This document shows, in pieces, positions 46,364-55,323 of a stretch of 64,000 nt of DNA. Source of the stretch: Puniceibacterium sp. IMCC21224 (GTDB taxonomy: Bacteria; Pseudomonadota; Alphaproteobacteria; Rhodobacterales; Rhodobacteraceae); assembly GCF_001038505.1 (NCBI RefSeq), contig NZ_LDPY01000001.1:2542001-2606000 (forward strand), written 5' to 3'. The stretch's first letter is position 1; every line of letters begins with the position of its first letter. A program made the translations under genes and the position numbers. The notes beneath the pieces are model-generated. The model made no database searches. It saw only the letters and a list, made by a program, of their open reading frames with translations, and was not told the origin of the DNA.

Positions 46364-46739
46364 ATCTATTATCTAGGCCTGACGACAGCGCTGCTCCCAT
46401 TGTTGGACGTTGGCACTGCACAACGTTTTTGAGTGCCCGCTCCATCGGTTGCCCTTCGATATGAATCGCGTCAACTGGATCATGACGGTCAATGATATTG
46501 ATCTTGTCCCCGCGCCGCTGCGTGATCGGGCAAGAGTGTTTCATCTTGCAGGTTTACAGGCAGAGAATGCCATCGGACACTTTGACCGTTTGACCGCAAG
46601 TTGTGACACCACGGCTGAACGGGACCAATGCCGCGCCTTCATCTTGCGGATGGCCGATGGGCCTCGCGGCATCAGTCTACGACAGATCAAGCAACTGGCG
46701 GATGTGCTCATGGCGCCGATCGCGCTGCCCTCGAACTAA
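46364..46739 (+). pseudogene. Frameshifted fragment of a Lon-like AAA+ ATPase
   Basis: Two frames joined give TALLPLLDVGTAQRF, then ECPLHRLPFDMNRVNWIMTV and NDIDLVPAPLRDRARVFHL, the sensor-1/arginine-finger region of Lon-type AAA+ ATPases. The frames are split by one extra T in TTTTT near 46425-46431. The N-terminal nucleotide-binding half is missing, and the fragment begins right after the preceding stop. It is a decayed remnant, not a working gene. Confidence 0.65.
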
Positions 46740-46923
46740 TGCGATGCCGACCCCGCAACTGGGGTTGGCTACCATTAAAGTTAACGTGAAACCATTGATC
46801 GCGGCTGTTCCGTAACAACAACCCCATTCGAATTGTGGCTCAAATCTCCGGTCCATCTCACTACATTGATTGAAGACTTTCAGGCCCGAGCCTAAGGTAG
46901 CGAAAATAATTGAGGCACAGCAC

Positions 46924-48462
46924 ATGTTTACCGGCACCGTTCGCACGCAAATCGACCAAATCTGGAACGCGTTTTGGTCGGGTGGTGTCTCTAACCCTTT
47001 GTCCGTCATTGAACAGCTTACATTTCTGCTCTTCATCAAGCGGCTGGATGACCTCCATACCGTCGAAGAGCGCAAATCCGAAGACCTTGGCATCCCGATG
47101 CAACGCAACATCTTTCCCGAAGGCGCGGATGATAAGGGCGAGGCTTACGACAACCTCCGCTGGTCCCGTTTCAAGAATTTCGAAGCGCGCGAGATGATGC
47201 GGATCGTGGATGAACATGTTTTCCCGTTCCTGCGCCAGATGGGTGAAGAAGGCTCTTCCTACGGCACCCATATGAAGGACGCGCGGCTGGGGTTCTCTAA
47301 CCCCAACCTGTTGGCCAAGGTCGTGCAGATGCTCGACGACATCCCGATGGAGGACCGCGACACCAAGGGCGACGTGTTCGAATACATGCTGGGCAAGATA
47401 GCCAGCGCGGGCCAGAATGGCCAGTTCCGCACACCGCGCCATATCATCAATCTGATGGTCAACCTTATGGCACCGACCCCGCAGGATACCATCTGCGACC
47501 CTGCGGTCGGCACCTGCGGCTTCCTTGTGGCTGCGGGCGAATATCTGCGTGACAATCATCCCAAGATGCTGCGCGACAAGGAACAGCGCAAACACTTCCA
47601 CAACGACATGTTCCACGGCTTTGATTTTGACAGCACCATGCTGCGGATCGGCGCGATGAACATGACGCTGCACGGCGTGGACAACCCTGATGTCGCCTAC
47701 CGCGATAGTCTGGCCGAGGAACACGGCGCGGATGAGGGTCGCTATTCCCTGATCCTTGCCAACCCGCCCTTTGCCGGATCGCTGGATTATGACACCACGT
47801 CCAAAGACCTGCTGAAGATCGTCAAAACCAAAAAGACCGAGCTGCTGTTTATGGCGCTGTTCCTGCGCCTGATGCGCACCGGCGGACGCGCGGCGGTGGT
47901 TGTGCCAGATGGGGTGCTGTTCGGCTCCTCTAAGGCGCACAAAGACATCCGCAAAATGCTGGTCGAGGATCACAAACTCGACGCGATCATCAAAATGCCC
48001 TCGGGCGTGTTCCGCCCCTATGCCGGTGTGTCCTGCGCCATCGTGGTGTTCACTAAAACCGGTGTCGGCGGCACCGAGGACGTGTGGTTCTATGATATGG
48101 AGGCTGACGGGCAAAGCCTTGATGACAAACGCACGCCGCTGCTGGATGCGGACAAACTGGGTCCGACGCCTGCGGTGGCCTTGTCTGAGGACGAACACGC
48201 CAAGAACAACCTGCCCGATATCCTGACCCGCTGGCAGGCGTTGGAGGCTGAGGCCGACCGCCCCCGCACCGCGCAAAGCTTTATGGTGCCCGCATCTGAA
48301 ATCATCGCCACCGGATCATGGGACCTGTCGCTGAACCGTTACAAAGAGATCGAACACGAAGAGGTAGAGCATGCCACCCCGTCCGAGATCATCGCTGACT
48401 TGCGCGCGCTAGAGGCCGAGATCACCGAAGGGCTGGATCGGTTGGAGGGGATGCTGGAATGA
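46924..48462 (+). CDS. hsdM: Type I restriction-modification DNA methyltransferase, HsdM
   Basis: The 512-residue adenine N6-methyltransferase subunit. The N-terminal helical domain (IWNAFWSGGVSNPLSVIEQL) precedes the SAM-binding DPAVGTCGF (about 192-200) and the catalytic NPPF (280-283). The ATG at 46924 has GAGG upstream; an upstream TTG would add 18 unlike residues. It works with HsdS to methylate the recognition site. The stop overlaps hsdS by ATGA. Confidence 0.96.
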   Translation: MFTGTVRTQIDQIWNAFWSGGVSNPLSVIEQLTFLLFIKRLDDLHTVEERKSEDLGIPMQRNIFPEGADDKGEAYDNLRWSRFKNFEAREMMRIVDEHVFPFLRQMGEEGSSYGTHMKDARLGFSNPNLLAKVVQMLDDIPMEDRDTKGDVFEYMLGKIASAGQNGQFRTPRHIINLMVNLMAPTPQDTICDPAVGTCGFLVAAGEYLRDNHPKMLRDKEQRKHFHNDMFHGFDFDSTMLRIGAMNMTLHGVDNPDVAYRDSLAEEHGADEGRYSLILANPPFAGSLDYDTTSKDLLKIVKTKKTELLFMALFLRLMRTGGRAAVVVPDGVLFGSSKAHKDIRKMLVEDHKLDAIIKMPSGVFRPYAGVSCAIVVFTKTGVGGTEDVWFYDMEADGQSLDDKRTPLLDADKLGPTPAVALSEDEHAKNNLPDILTRWQALEAEADRPRTAQSFMVPASEIIATGSWDLSLNRYKEIEHEEVEHATPSEIIADLRALEAEITEGLDRLEGMLE

Positions 48463-49550
48463 TGACCAATACCACCCCACTGGGTGAACTGGTCAACGTT
48501 CAAACCGGTAAGCTGGATGCAAATGCTTCAAGCGCAGATGGCGCTTATCCATTTTTTACCTGCGCACGTGAACCACTTCGAATTGCCGAATGGAAATACG
48601 ACCTTGATGCAATTCTGATTGCCGGAAACGGTGACCTCAACGTCAAGCATCACGTCGGAAGATTTGACGCATATCAGCGAACCTACATTCTCGATGTTAA
48701 GAAAACCGATGTCTTGGATAGCCGGTTTCTTTTTCACTTTATGGACAAATATGTTGAACGGCTGCGCGAGCAGTCAATCGGCGGGATCATCAAATATATT
48801 AAACTTGGGATGCTTACGGAGGCGCAAATCCCCCTCCCGCCGCTGGAGGAGCAGAAGCGGATTGCGGGGATATTGGATCAGGCAGACGCGCTCCGCCGCC
48901 TCCGCACCCGCGCCCTCGACAAACTGGGCACCCTCGGACAGGCGATCTTTCATGAGATGTTTGGCGATGGGGTTCAGACTGCAAAGCTAACTGACCTCGT
49001 TCTTAAGATTACTGACGGCACCCACCAAGCGCCAGAGTGGGCCGACGAAGGAGTTCCCTTCATCTTTGTAAGCAATGTCAGAGGTCAAACAATTAGCCTT
49101 GAAACGAACAAGTATGTCACTGATAATGAGTATCATCGGCTAATTAAGCGGACGTCACTTGCGGCAGACGACGTTATTTACACCTGTGTAGGATCTTACG
49201 GAAATGCTGCAGTGGTTGGAAAGAAAAACCGCTTTGTTTTCCAGCGTCACATCGCTCACATTAAGCCAAATCCAGACAAACTGGATTCTGTTTATTTGTC
49301 CTATGGATTGGAAGCTCCAACCATGCGCGCCCAAGCAGATCGGACCGCTACCGGTATTGCGCAAAAGACGGTGACGTTGACAGCCTTAAAGAAATTCGAC
49401 TTTCCGGCACCGCCTATGACAAGGCAAAGGGAATTTAGATCACGAGTGGATTCCATTGAACGAATGCGCGCATCGGCACAAACTGCTGTGGGGAGACAAC
49501 AAGCCCTGTTTGCCTCCCTCCAACACCGCGCCTTTCTCGGGGAGCTCTGA
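48459..49550 (+). CDS. hsdS: Type I restriction-modification specificity subunit, HsdS
   Basis: A 363-residue specificity subunit with two target-recognition domains (about 5-120 and 180-300). They are separated by a central conserved helix (LPPLEEQKRIAGILDQADAL) and closed by a second such region near the C-terminus. It sets the DNA sequence recognised. The second domain is more AT-rich and diverged, as usual for exchangeable TRDs. It overlaps hsdM and is followed one base later by the GIY-YIG-like gene. Confidence 0.95.
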   Translation: MMTNTTPLGELVNVQTGKLDANASSADGAYPFFTCAREPLRIAEWKYDLDAILIAGNGDLNVKHHVGRFDAYQRTYILDVKKTDVLDSRFLFHFMDKYVERLREQSIGGIIKYIKLGMLTEAQIPLPPLEEQKRIAGILDQADALRRLRTRALDKLGTLGQAIFHEMFGDGVQTAKLTDLVLKITDGTHQAPEWADEGVPFIFVSNVRGQTISLETNKYVTDNEYHRLIKRTSLAADDVIYTCVGSYGNAAVVGKKNRFVFQRHIAHIKPNPDKLDSVYLSYGLEAPTMRAQADRTATGIAQKTVTLTALKKFDFPAPPMTRQREFRSRVDSIERMRASAQTAVGRQQALFASLQHRAFLGEL

Positions 49551-49551
49551 G

Positions 49552-50058
49552 ATGCCTGCCGCGCTCCACCGCCTCACCCTGCCGGGGGAGATGCTGCAAC
49601 GGGGGTTTTGGCTTTACGTCTGGCGGATCGCGGCCCCAAACGGGCCGCTGCATTACGTTGGTAGAACGGGCGACAACTCCAGCCCCCACGCCGCAGCGCC
49701 CTTTACGCGGATGGGGCAGCACCTTGGCACATCGGCCAATTCAAACGCCCTGCGCCGCAACCTGATTGCCCATGGCGTCACCCCCGAAGATTGCACCAGT
49801 TACGACCTCATTGCTCACGGTCCGATCTACCCTCAAATAGATCACGACGGCAGCGACCGCGATACCTTGATGGAACGCCACAAACCGCTTCGTGATCAAG
49901 TGGGTGCAATGGAAAAGCTGCTGTGCGACGGATTGAAAGACGCAGGTTACGACGTGTTGAATACCGTCAATTGCAAATGGGTTCTGACACCCGAGGGTGA
50001 AGAAAAATGGGAAGAGGCAAAACAAGCCTTTCGCCAAGATTTTCCCGCATTAAGGTAG
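49552..50058 (+). CDS. GIY-YIG-like nuclease-fold protein in the restriction operon
   Basis: A 168-residue protein. FWLYVWRI (GIY-like strand) and LHYVGRTGD (YIG-like strand), then R and H in FTRMGQH, and a downstream Glu in MEKLLCDGLK give the residue order of a GIY-YIG nuclease. It starts one base after the hsdS stop. The whole fold fits the length, so the protein is just this domain. It could be an accessory nuclease or regulator of the restriction complex; this role is inference. Confidence 0.68.
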   Translation: MPAALHRLTLPGEMLQRGFWLYVWRIAAPNGPLHYVGRTGDNSSPHAAAPFTRMGQHLGTSANSNALRRNLIAHGVTPEDCTSYDLIAHGPIYPQIDHDGSDRDTLMERHKPLRDQVGAMEKLLCDGLKDAGYDVLNTVNCKWVLTPEGEEKWEEAKQAFRQDFPALR

Positions 50059-50081
50059 TGGTAATCTTATAGGTTGTTTTA

Positions 50082-50195
50082 ATGTCCCAATTTTCCTTCC
50101 TCACCCCTGATTGCTCCGCTCTGAAACAACACGCCGAAAAGGCAGAAAAGCTGGACCTGCCTAAAACGTGCGGCGGGTTTTCGGGACGCGACTAA
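50082..50195 (+). pseudogene. Relic of an hsdR 5' end
   Basis: A 37-codon frame, MSQFSFLTPDCSALKQHAEK onwards, closely matches the N-terminus of the intact HsdR (MTQFAFLEADFPELKQHAEK) and then loses similarity after about 25 residues. It lies where hsdR would start directly after the GIY-YIG-like gene. It is a duplicated or displaced hsdR beginning left when the 433-residue gene entered, or a trace of recombination between two systems. Confidence 0.72.
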
Positions 50196-50247
50196 AATCG
50201 GAAACAGTAATTCAAGGGCTCAAAAGAGGTATGCGAGGTTCCGTCGG

Positions 50248-50334
50248 TCAAAGGTCTTTTGCCCTGGCAGCCAATTCCGCAACCTCCGCAGGGGCCAATG
50301 AACGGACCTCACTAAAAGGTTGAGAAAAACCCAT
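50248..50334 (-). other. Short protein-like frame on the opposite strand
   Basis: A 28-codon frame reading MGFSQPFSEVRSLAPAEVAE and LAARAKDL to a stop. The composition looks like a real C-terminus or a very small protein, but no Shine-Dalgarno is visible. It may be a remnant. Confidence 0.2.
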
Positions 50335-50395
50335 ACCCGATCTACCCTTACTGAAACCAATATTTCATCGGTTTTTCAAAACTATAAGGCATTTC

Positions 50396-51697
50396 ATGAC
50401 GCAGACTTTCACCGCCGCTTCGGATGAGGAAATCATCGACCTTATCCAGTTTGCAGAACAAAGGTTGGTCGTAGCAGCGCCCGCCTTTTCGCTGGCGGTG
50501 GCCGAAGCCTTGGCCGAAAGAATGTCTGACCTGCCCAAGCTCGCGATGACCATTATCCTCGACGCCGACCCCGAAGTTTACCGCATGGGATATGGCGAGG
50601 TTGCCGCGTTAGAAAGCATACGTGCAGCAGCAGCAAAAGAGAGCTTCCGTCTTCAGGAACAGGCAGGCATCAGGATCGGCCTTGTGATCTCAGACGATAG
50701 CACTTTGGTATACGCCCCCATTTCGTCAAACATCGAGGCCGGTTCTACCTCCAGCGACAAGCCAAACGGTATTTATTTGGATGGAGCGGTTACCGAGATG
50801 TTGGCCGAAAAATCAGCAGGAATCGATGTGCAGGGCCAACCGGTGAAAGCCGAAATAGGGAACGAAAGCCTGAGTGCCGCCCGCGTTGCAGCCACGCAGC
50901 AAGACCTAAAAGACACGCCGCCGCTTCCTGTCGACCTCACCCGCAAGCTGAATGTTTTTATAACGCGGGTCCAGTATGTTGAGCTGAAGGCGAAAGGCTA
51001 TCAAATCAGCCGCAGGCGCGCCGAATTGCCGAAAGAGTTTTTCGGAATGGATAGTGATGATTTGAAGGAACGGATTACCGGAAGGATCGGCACGCCTCTT
51101 GATGGGATTGGCAAGCTGGACGTAGAAATCACAATCGGTGAAAAAACTGAAAAGTTGAGTGTGGACGAAAAGTTTCTTCAAAAAGAACGTGATGAGATTC
51201 AGAAAGCTCTCACACATGTAATGGCCAAACGCGGCCGCATCATTCTAAGGAAAGACCGCGCCTCTTTCGATCTCCAAATCGAGCGCTTCAAGGCGATCAT
51301 AGCAGCTTATCAGGAAGCTCTCGGGTCACGCCTTGAGGAGGCACGCGAGCAGTTCAGAGAATCGTTTATCGCAGAATTTCTTGAACGTTGGAAAGCAAAT
51401 CCACCTGCCAGATTTGGGAGACGTATAGGGGGGACGACAGAAGAAGAATTGCGCGCCGGCATTATAGTCGAGGCAGATATCCTTTTTAATCGTATTGTGA
51501 AGCTGGATGGTCCGGACGTTTCCGTGATCTATAAAGATATTGCCATCGAAGACTTAAAGGACGAGAGCTTTATGACTGCGCTGCGTGATGTCATGACAAA
51601 GGGCGGAATGAAAAAGGAAGATCTGATTAAGCTCTTTGAACAAGGTGAGGCTGCTGCATCTCAACATAGTTTCAACTTGGAGGGTGCTTCCACTTGA
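50396..51697 (+). CDS. Unrecognised 433-residue protein between hsdS and hsdR, possible PLD-like fold
   Basis: A 433-residue soluble protein. The first 120 residues (AEQRLVVAAPAFSLAVAEAL, then MTIILDADPEVY and IRIGLVISDDSTLVYAP) follow the strand-helix order of a phospholipase D-like fold, but no HKD motif is present. The middle is charged (ISRRRAELPKEFFGMDSDDL), and the C-terminal half is helical with possible coiled coil (RLEEAREQFRESFIAEFLER). Its TGA overlaps the TTG start of hsdR, so it is translated with hsdR. I do not recognise the family. A regulatory or accessory role in the restriction complex is inferred from position. Confidence 0.75.
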   Translation: MTQTFTAASDEEIIDLIQFAEQRLVVAAPAFSLAVAEALAERMSDLPKLAMTIILDADPEVYRMGYGEVAALESIRAAAAKESFRLQEQAGIRIGLVISDDSTLVYAPISSNIEAGSTSSDKPNGIYLDGAVTEMLAEKSAGIDVQGQPVKAEIGNESLSAARVAATQQDLKDTPPLPVDLTRKLNVFITRVQYVELKAKGYQISRRRAELPKEFFGMDSDDLKERITGRIGTPLDGIGKLDVEITIGEKTEKLSVDEKFLQKERDEIQKALTHVMAKRGRIILRKDRASFDLQIERFKAIIAAYQEALGSRLEEAREQFRESFIAEFLERWKANPPARFGRRIGGTTEEELRAGIIVEADILFNRIVKLDGPDVSVIYKDIAIEDLKDESFMTALRDVMTKGGMKKEDLIKLFEQGEAAASQHSFNLEGAST

Positions 51698-54600
51698 CCC
51701 AATTCGCATTCCTCGAAGCCGATTTCCCCGAGTTGAAGCAGCACGCTGAAAAAGCGGAAAAGCTGGCCTTGTCCGATCCGCGCGGCGCGTGCTTCTGGTC
51801 GCGGCTGACATTGGAAACCGCGCTCAAATGGCTTTATCGTCGTGATCCGGTGTTGCGGAACCCTTACGATCAAACCTTGGCGGCCTTAATCGCCGAACCC
51901 AGCCTGACCGAACTCACGGGCCCCGCCATCACCACCAAAGCGAAATATATCAAGGATCAGGGCAACCGCGCCGCCCACGACAGCGGCAAGCCCCTGACCC
52001 CGCAAGACGCCGCCGCCACAGTGCGCGAACTATTCCATGTCTGCTACTGGATCGCCCGCACATATGCCACTGGTCCCAAGCCCGATCCCGCGTTATCTTT
52101 CGACATTGCCAAGCTGGAAAAGTCCCTCACCATCTCGGCCAGCACGGTTGCGCAAATCCAAAAGGTCGAGGGTGACGTCAAAGCCGCCAACAAACGCGCC
52201 GAAGAGGCCGAGGAGGCCCGCAAAGCCTCCGAGGACGGCCGCAAGGCGCTGGAAGAGGAACTGGCCCGTCTGCGCTCCGAGGTCGCCGAGGCCCGCCGCG
52301 CCAACCAAGCCGTTCCAGACGATCACGACTATGACGAAGCCACCACGCGCGACGCTTTTATCGACCTGTTGCTGAACGAAGCGGGCTGGCCCCTCGATCA
52401 ACCCCGCGACCGCGAGTTCCTCGTCACCGGAATGCCCAACCAAAGCGGCGAGGGTATTGTTGATTATGTGCTCTGGGGCGAAGACGGCAAACCCCTGGCC
52501 GTTATCGAAGCCAAACGCACCAAAAAAGACAGCCGCACCGGCCAGCAACAGGCCAAGCTCTATGCTGACTGCCTTGAGGCCCAGTTTGGCCGCCGCCCTG
52601 TCATGTTTACCACTAACGGTTATGAGCATTGGCTGTGGGACGACGCGCAATACCCTCCGCGCCCTGTGTCGGGTTTCCTCAAGAAAGATGAGCTTGAACT
52701 ACTGCATCAACGGCGCGGCAATGTGAAACGCCTTGGCGATGTCGAGATTGACGAAGATATTGCAGGCAGGTTCTACCAACAGCGCGCCATCCGCCGCGTG
52801 GGCGAAGCCTTCGAGAGACATGCGCAGCGCAAGGCGTTGTTGGTTATGGCCACAGGCAGCGGCAAAACCCGCACTGTGATCGCGTTGATCGATCAGTTGA
52901 TGCGCGCCAACCGGGTCAAACGCGTGTTATTTCTCGCAGATCGGATCGCGCTGGTGAAACAGGCGCATGGGGCCTTCAAAACGCATTTGGGTGCAACCCC
53001 GAGTGCCAACCTGTTGGAGCGCCACGACCCAAAGAAAAACGACTATTCCGGCGCCCGTGTCTGCCTGTCGACTTACCCCACGATGATGGGGCTGATTGAG
53101 CAAGTGAAAGGCGGCGAAAAGCGTTTCGGCTCCGGGCACTTCGACATGATCGTCATAGACGAGGCGCACAGGTCGGTTTACCGTAAATACCGCGCCATTT
53201 TTGAGTATTTTGACAGCCTGTTGGTCGGGTTGACGGCCACACCACGCGACGAGATAGATAAAGATACCTATTCTCTCTTCGGCCTCGAAAAGGGCGTGCC
53301 GACGGATTCCTATGACCTTGATGATGCTGTCAGCGATGGCTTCCTCGTCCCGCCCAAGACGATTTCTGTGCCACTAAAGTTCCAGCGGGATGGCATTGAT
53401 TATGACCACCTGTCGGATGACGAAAAAGAGGAATGGGACGCAATTGAGTGGGATGAAGATGGCACCGTTCCCGATCGGGTGGAGAGCGCGGAACTGAACA
53501 AGTGGTTGTTCAACATCAATACGGTCGACAAAGTTCTGGAGCACTTGATGCGCAACGGCGTCAAAGTTGCGGGTGGAGACCGCCTGGGCAAGACAATCAT
53601 ATTTGCGAAAGGCAGCAAACACGCCCAGTTTATCGTTGAGAGGTTCAATGCCAACTATCCGCACTACAAAGGCGAATTCGCAAAGTTGATCGACTACAGC
53701 GTCAGCTATGCGCAGTCTCTGATTGATGCCTTTTCCGAAAAGGAAAAGGCGCCTCATATCGCCGTTTCGGTCGACATGCTTGATACAGGCATCGACGTGC
53801 CCGAGGTGGTCAATCTTGTATTTTTTAAGATCGTCAGATCAAAAACGAAGTTCTGGCAAATGACTGGTCGAGGCACGCGACTTTGCCCAGATTTGTTCGG
53901 CCCAGGTGATGATAAAAGTGAGTTCGTCATCTTTGATTTCTGCCAGAACCTCGAGTTCTTTAATGAGAACCCCAACGTGACCGATGGCGCATCGGCAAAG
54001 CCGATCGGGGAAAGGCTGTTTGTCACCCGCGTTGAGCTTATAGAAGCTGCACAAGAGCACGAAGAACAACATGAAGAGTTCGTAGCCGCTATCAAACAGC
54101 GTCTACAGGACGAAGTCAGAGGCATGCCTATTGAGAACTTCATAGTGCGGGCTAAGCGCCGGAGCGTCGAAAGGTTCCAGAAACCCAACGGTTGGTCCGA
54201 TCTCGATCTTGAAGCCCGACTGGCGCTTGTGGAAAATGTTGCGGGGCTCCCCTCGGCTTTTGACGATGGCACGTTGCCAGCCAAGCAATTTGATCTTCTC
54301 TGTTTAAACGCACAGCTCCAATTGCTGAGAAATGAAGGCGGGTTTGGTCGTCTTCAACAACGCATCATTCAATTTGCTTCTGCGCTGGAGGAATTGTCCA
54401 ATGTGCCCCTAGTCGCCAAGGAATTGGAGTTGATCCTGGAAATCCAGACCGGCGCCTATTGGGACGATATCACCATCGAAATGTTGGAAACCATCAGGCG
54501 CCGGCTGCGAGATCTGGCGGAACTGATCCAACCAAAAAAACGGAAGATCGTGATCACCGATTTTGAGGATGAAATCGGAGCGGGAGAAGATGTCACGATG

Positions 54601-55089
54601 TCCGATATTGGGGACGGTGTGGATAAGGCGCGGTTCAAGATGAAAGTCCGCCGGTTTGTTGATGAGCACCGCAATCACATCACGCTAAACAAGGTCAGAT
54701 TTGGTGAGCAGTTGACCAAACAGGATCTCGACGAATTGGGCCGTATCCTGATTGATGAGGGCATTGCTGACCAAGCGGCGTTAGAAGGCCTTGCGAACAA
54801 TGGAGGCTTAGGACGTTTCTTGAGATCATTGACCGGCCTGGATCGCGCTGCGGCAAAGGGGGCGTTTGGCAACTTCACCACACAACACCAACTCAACGCG
54901 GATCAAACTGAGTTTCTTGACCTGATAATCAACAGTTTGACCGAAAGTGGTATCGTTGAACCTCAAACTTTTTACGAAAGCCCCTTCACCGATCTGGATG
55001 ACATGGGCATCTCCGGAATTTTTGATAGAGATCAAGCAAAAGCGATTATTGGCATCGTTCGGACACTAAATGAAGCAACGGCAGCGTAA
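51694..55089 (+). CDS. hsdR: Type I restriction-modification endonuclease/translocase, HsdR (EcoEI-like)
   Basis: A 1131-residue restriction subunit. Residues 1-120 form a DUF4145-like helical domain. A coiled coil (about 150-210) and an HSDR_N nuclease domain follow, with DYVLWGED and AVIEAKR giving the D...ExK site (about D256, E272, K274). The helicase has Walker A ATGSGKT (about 385-391) and DEAH (about 489-492). The C-terminal EcoEI_R-like region runs from about 900. The start is TTG at 51694, overlapping the upstream stop as TTGA, with GGAGGG nearby. It cuts unmodified DNA after translocation. Confidence 0.96.
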   Translation: MTQFAFLEADFPELKQHAEKAEKLALSDPRGACFWSRLTLETALKWLYRRDPVLRNPYDQTLAALIAEPSLTELTGPAITTKAKYIKDQGNRAAHDSGKPLTPQDAAATVRELFHVCYWIARTYATGPKPDPALSFDIAKLEKSLTISASTVAQIQKVEGDVKAANKRAEEAEEARKASEDGRKALEEELARLRSEVAEARRANQAVPDDHDYDEATTRDAFIDLLLNEAGWPLDQPRDREFLVTGMPNQSGEGIVDYVLWGEDGKPLAVIEAKRTKKDSRTGQQQAKLYADCLEAQFGRRPVMFTTNGYEHWLWDDAQYPPRPVSGFLKKDELELLHQRRGNVKRLGDVEIDEDIAGRFYQQRAIRRVGEAFERHAQRKALLVMATGSGKTRTVIALIDQLMRANRVKRVLFLADRIALVKQAHGAFKTHLGATPSANLLERHDPKKNDYSGARVCLSTYPTMMGLIEQVKGGEKRFGSGHFDMIVIDEAHRSVYRKYRAIFEYFDSLLVGLTATPRDEIDKDTYSLFGLEKGVPTDSYDLDDAVSDGFLVPPKTISVPLKFQRDGIDYDHLSDDEKEEWDAIEWDEDGTVPDRVESAELNKWLFNINTVDKVLEHLMRNGVKVAGGDRLGKTIIFAKGSKHAQFIVERFNANYPHYKGEFAKLIDYSVSYAQSLIDAFSEKEKAPHIAVSVDMLDTGIDVPEVVNLVFFKIVRSKTKFWQMTGRGTRLCPDLFGPGDDKSEFVIFDFCQNLEFFNENPNVTDGASAKPIGERLFVTRVELIEAAQEHEEQHEEFVAAIKQRLQDEVRGMPIENFIVRAKRRSVERFQKPNGWSDLDLEARLALVENVAGLPSAFDDGTLPAKQFDLLCLNAQLQLLRNEGGFGRLQQRIIQFASALEELSNVPLVAKELELILEIQTGAYWDDITIEMLETIRRRLRDLAELIQPKKRKIVITDFEDEIGAGEDVTMSDIGDGVDKARFKMKVRRFVDEHRNHITLNKVRFGEQLTKQDLDELGRILIDEGIADQAALEGLANNGGLGRFLRSLTGLDRAAAKGAFGNFTTQHQLNADQTEFLDLIINSLTESGIVEPQTFYESPFTDLDDMGISGIFDRDQAKAIIGIVRTLNEATAA

Positions 55090-55245
55090 AGAAAGTTATT
55101 TTTCTGTGTCCCTGCAGCTCCGAAGGCACTTGGCCCAGCCCCTCGAAGTCGCAAACATCCTTCAAATAGCCCACTCGATAACATCAGTCACGTTCATCTA
55201 CTTTTATCGGTCATAATTAAATTAGCCCAAGAGAATTACGCTCAA

Positions 55246-55261
55246 AATTAGATATCTAATT
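55246..55261. repeat. 16-bp perfect palindrome in the hamA promoter region
   Basis: AATTAGATATCTAATT is a perfect palindrome in the AT-rich 230-base gap between hsdR and hamA, about 60 bases before the hamA ATG. It is followed by a T-rich tract (TTCTTTTTTATTTTTTT). It could be an operator of the defence pair or a weak terminator of the hsd operon. Confidence 0.55.
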
Positions 55262-55323
55262 ATTTCTTTTTTATTTTTTTAGTTTGGGTTCTTGAAAACA
55301 AATTTTCAATGGAGTTCTACGAC

